From contig CM031611.1 of NCBI GenBank assembly GCA_018398815.1, positions 48,900,263-48,964,262 on the forward strand: a stretch of DNA of 64,000 nt, written 5' to 3'. This document shows positions 36,901-42,358 of the stretch, in pieces. The first letter of the stretch is position 1; every line of letters begins with the position of its first letter. Below the pieces are notes generated by a model that saw nothing but the letters and a program-made list of their open reading frames with translations, ran no database searches and was not told where the DNA came from. This stretch comes from Conus ventricosus. Taxonomy: Eukaryota > Mollusca > Gastropoda > Neogastropoda > Conidae. The translations under genes were made by a program, and so were the position numbers.

Positions 36901-39900
36901 CAATCTTGTGCCAAATAGGATGTGTTGTTGTTGTTGTTGTCGTACCCTGGCTAAAAGACTCCAGGGATCATCCAAACAGCCGAAGTACTTGAACACTATG
37001 GTACAAATGCATCAGCTGGGGATGAGAACATTACGTGTGTGACCGTTTTTGATTACCCCGCCACATGGGCAGCCACACTCCGACTTCGGGGGATTTTGGA
37101 GACTGATAATGTTTTGCTAGGAGATTGTCACAACTGAAGACAATTCCCGCACCCACATAACTATGCAGAGCATAACAACATTTTGATGTAGCCTTGGTGT
37201 TCTAGCCTGTGTCAATTGGCCTGACACAGCCTTAAGCCAAGGCCCAAAATAGGATGAAGATAGGTGATTGCTCGTTCATTTTCATCGTCCTGAATGTTGT
37301 GTATTTTTTCTGAAGAAGACCTAAAAAGTCGAAACGCGTTGTTTTGTCTTGTGATTCATTTGTCTACATTTTTTGCCGAAGCCTTAAAAATATTTGTTAA
37401 GATTTGCTTGAAGAATGTTTGATAGTCGAAGAGAGAATTGGATAGAACGGATTAGATAATCACAGTAGCACAGAGGTACACATACACACACACATATACG
37501 AGAATGACATTGATCGACTCACGTCAGTATTATTTTTTTTCCACCTAGGAATTCCCTTTGGTCTCATCATCTCGCTACCTGGTGAAACAAGGGGAGCTCA
37601 ACAAGATTGTGACGGAGGGCACCAGTCGTATTCCCTTTGGCCGCAAATCCAAGGAACATGTCTACCTCTTCCTGTTCAATGATATCCTCTTGATCACCAA
37701 GAAAAGGGGGTCAGTTCGTTTCTTTCGTCTTGCAGTCTTTCTTTTTTTTTTACCTTGCTTTTTTTCTGTTCTTATTTTCTGGGAATTACTCCTGTCCTGC
37801 TCACTCAGGCTTCCTCCTACACAGCCACACCTGGATATTTTTTTGTTGCAGTTAAATCACCAACAGCCCACAGGGGGCTGTTCTTCAGGGTCTTCTCGCT
37901 TAATCTGTGGGTGTAGTTTTGTATGTATGTGAGTGGGTGTGGGTGTCGGAGATTTTCTTTTAACTGCTTTCTTCTCTCTTTCTGTGGGTCGCAGATGTTA
38001 TTCTTTTTCCTTTTTTTTTATGTGGGGAATGCGCTGATCGCAGTGCATTTCTAATTCGGTGCATTTCTAATTGGTCAGTTATTAGTTTATATATATGTCT
38101 TGCACCTGTGCATGTGTGTTTTCATCCATTGGCATGTGTTTGCTCGATGTTTTTCAACCTATTGATACAAACTCTGTGTGTGTGATTCGACAGCAATGTG
38201 TACCAAGTGAGAGACTACTGCCAGCGCAATGCATTGCACACAGAGGCCATTGACAGCACAGAGAAGAGCAAGTTTCTGCCACAGGGTGCAGCAGGGGTGA
38301 AAAATCTCTTTCTCCTTGCTCTTCTGTCCAACCACGAGGGCAAACAAGTAGAAACAGTCCTTTCGGCTAAATCAGAGTGAGTGTATTGCCATGAAAGTCT
38401 GATAATCTCTTTCTTCTTGGTCTTCTCTCCAGCCACCAGGGCAAACAAGTAGAAACAGTCCTTTCGGCTAAATCAGAGTGAGTGTATTGCCATGAAAGTC
38501 TGATAATCTCTTTCTCCTTGGTCCTCTCTCCAGCCACCAGGGCAAACAAGTAGAAACAGTCCTTTCGGCTAAATCAGAGTAAGTGTAATGCTGTTAAAGT
38601 CTTGACAGTGAGAAGATTGAGGATTTGTGATAACCTTAGACAAAGTGATCCATGCATTGCTGATACGTAATGATCTAATCTGATCAATTAAAGAACAGGT
38701 ATAATCAGTGCCCAGAGGTATGTTACAGAGGGGGGTTTATGGCGAGTCTTTGAAAAAAGAAGAAGAAAAAACAGAGTAAAGAAGATTTAAAGTGTGTATG
38801 TAGGTGCGTGTTCTGTATGTCCCCGAATCACACACTTCCACTCACACAGTCACCACTTCCACCTCTGTAAACACAACAGACTGACAACTGGAAATATGGT
38901 GGGCAAAGACCAATAGTCATAAATAATATTTCATAGAATACAATTCAGAGTAACAGGTTATGTTAATGTTATTTTAGCACAGTCTTTATGGAATTCTTCA
39001 CAATCGGTCCAGTACAGCAGAGTCTTCACTGAATTCTTCACAGTCGGGCCAGTACAGCACAGTCTTTACAGAATTCTTCACAGTCGGGCCAGTACAGCAC
39101 AGTCTTTACAGAATTCTTCACAATCGGTCCGGTACAGCACAGTCTTTACGGAATTCTTCACAGTCAGTCCTGCACAACAAAGTCTTTACAGAATTCTTCA
39201 CAATCGGTCCAGTGTTGTTGTTGTTGTCGTACCCTGGCTAAAAGACTCCAGGGATCATCCGAACAGCCGAAGCATTTGAACACTATGGCACAAATGCATC
39301 AGCTGGGGATGAGAACATTACGTGTGTGACCGTTTTTGATTACCCCGCCACATGGGCAGCCACACTCCGACTTCGGGGGATTTGGGAGACTGTGTTATGC
39401 TAGGAGCTTGTCACGACTGAAGACAATCCCCACATAACTATGCAGAGCATAACAACATTTTGATGTAGCCTTGGTGTTCTGGCCTATGTCAATTGGTCTG
39501 ACACAGCCTTAAGCCAAGGCGTAAATCGGTCCAGTGCCGCACAGTCTTTACGGAATTCTTCACAGTCGGTCCTGCACAGCATAGTCTTTATGGAATTCTT
39601 CAAATCGGTTCGGCACAGCACAGTCTTTACGGAATTCTTTGCAATCGCTTCAACACATTATGAGACATCCAACTATCAATGAACTGGTAACATCTTCCTG
39701 CCACTTCCCTCTTTTCTTATTCAGAATCTTCACAATTTTTTTATCAGGCTTTGCTGGATCTGCCGTCAGATCTCCGAATAAAAAAAAACATTGAAAAAAA
39801 ACCAACAGAGTTCCGGTGCATGCTGGTTATCTTTTTTAGATCTAATTCCCATTGGTCCACAGGGCTAAACACTGACGTTGCTATGAGGAAATAACTAAAG

Positions 39901-41908
39901 TATTTTACATTCGTTTGTCTTCAACATTTTTACGTATGAAAAAAAAAACCCAAAACACTGCATTTTCAAAATGAACAAAAATCCTTTTGTATGGAGAAGT
40001 TAATATGTTTATTGGTTTCCGCAGTTTTACTTCATAGACCAATCCAAAAGCATTTCTCATTTCAGCCAATGAAAATATAGATAATGAAAACAACACTAGC
40101 AACCCTACTCCATAAAAGCAAAAAGGGACCAAACTACACTAATTACCTTTAAATGTGTTCACAGTGTAGGCTACTTTGTTACTTCAAATGAGGAACCTGG
40201 AAAAACTGAAAAGATAGGACACTGGCAAATGCAGGTGGTGGTGGTGATGGTGTGTGTGTGTGTGTGAGTGTTCATACAATGAGAAGGGTTGTGACTTTAA
40301 AATATGAAAAAAAAAGGAAAAGAAAAAAGAAACCCTCAGACAAGAATGTTTTGTGTGTATATACGGGAAATGTTTGTGTGGTAACAGGAGTGAAAGAACG
40401 CGATGGCTTGATGCTATCCTTCCTCAACAAGCCAACCCTGAACATGAGAGGATATATGAAGATTGGGGTGAGTTGATACTTGTTTTCTTAGCTGATCTAT
40501 CAGAACATATGAAATGATACTTGTTTTCTTAGCTGATCCATCAGAACATATGAAATGACTCCAACATGGACATCTGCAACATTTGTATATTTTAACCCTT
40601 TAGCTACCAACTTTTTTTTCCCCTCAAAACATTTTCGTAAATACCAGCTTAGAAGTTTTTTAAGAGTACCAAAAGAACTTTCCGCAAATTAATTAAATTA
40701 GGGTACCAAACGAAGAAAAGATCATGCACATCTAAGTTGTAGCACAGTTGAAACCTTAAATGTCTTTGAATGTGGTGCAATGAAGTGAACTAACAAGGGG
40801 CCATCACATTTCTGGCCTAGCTGACTATGGAGGCATGATGAGCTCCCAGCTGTCTACCTCTTTTTTTGTTTTTGTTTGTTTTTTCTTTTTGTTCGAGGAT
40901 CCTGACAATATGGCAATGTTCTGTCCCAAGCAGGAAGAAGGTGTTTGTTTCTTTGTTAGACCTGAAAGCAATTAGGAACAAAGGTAAATATTGAAAAATG
41001 ATTGTGACCGTGGTGATTGCAGACTGTCCCCAAGTGCAGTGCGTGGAGAAGTACATTGCTCAAGAGCCTGACGAGGTGACCCTGGAGGAATCCGATGTCA
41101 TCAACGTCTTCAAGAAAATGGGAGATGGTGAGTTGCATGCTAACAACAACAACAACAACAATGAGAATAAGATTTGGCAAAAAATGCCACACTCATAGCT
41201 AGCACAATTTTGATGGGACCTGTATGCTAGTCAAAGGAATATGACAGTTGGTAGGTAACGTTGTGGCTAGCACCCTTATGCAAGAAATGAGAGAATCCTG
41301 AGTCTTGAATTCAAGTCTCAAGTAGTGTGTTTTTTCCACTTGGGGGGGGGGGGGGGGGGGGGGGGGGAATGTAATAAGGCAATACAAATCAAAAGGTATG
41401 AATACTGCACATTTTGATAGCATTGACCAGATTTTGTATAACAAGTATTATGGAAATCACACACAATACACTGACATGAAATTCGGCAGCTGAACTCCTG
41501 TCTTCCCATATTGTTTCTTTCACTGTTGTGTTTTGAAGCTGTTGTCCTGTCTTTGACAATTGCATTTACATGTGGACTTATAAAACTAACAAAATTCATC
41601 AGCCGCAAGGTCATCAACAGGTGTCCCAACTATTGCAGTCGTTCTGGACATGCTCTCACATAGGCATACAAAAATGACAGACACATAAATACAGAGCTGG
41701 GCAGACTGTTGAGATTTGAAAAAAAAAAAAAAAAAAATTTTCAGAAGTATTATTAGTAGTGTCTAGATTCTAACATGAGAAGGAGAGAGGTGGGAGAAAA
41801 TGACCAGCGTAAGTAGGTCTGACATTCTCAGTGATCTCTGATGCCTTTTAATGTAGTCTAATATCATTAGTGATTAACAGCATTGAAATAACCACCGAAC
41901 TGAACTCA

Positions 41909-41957
<49 letters not shown>

Positions 41958-41997
41958 ACACGCTCACACACACTCACTCCGATACACAGACATACAG

Positions 41998-42050
<53 letters not shown>

Positions 42051-42286
42051 CACATTCACACATACCCAGCCACCTTACCAATTTTTTCAGCAAGTTGGTA
42101 AAAAGGGGAGTGTATCATTTTCGAAGGGATACAAACACATATGCATGCTTGCGCAGGCATGTGCGTGCTCATACATGTGCACGCAGGCACACACAGAGAC
42201 CAGTCTCATTTTGTTTTGTTTTCAGATTGGTATGAAAGGGAGTGTATTATTTTCAAAGGGGCACACACACACACATGCACACGCAT

Positions 42287-42358
<72 letters not shown>

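Larger units (their letters stand above)
38300..38600 (+). repeat. 101-bp tandem triplication across the exon 16 donor
   Basis: CTTTCGGCTAAATCAGAGT recurs at 38360, 38461 and 38562, an exact 101-bp period. Each unit holds the pyrimidine-rich coding stretch, the exon end and the donor. The copies are almost identical and so are recent. Confidence 0.95.

Noticed and set aside
41465..41580. Alternative terminal exon
   Set aside because: It contains the stop and UTR copy but no acceptor and no SH3-coding part, so it cannot complete the protein.
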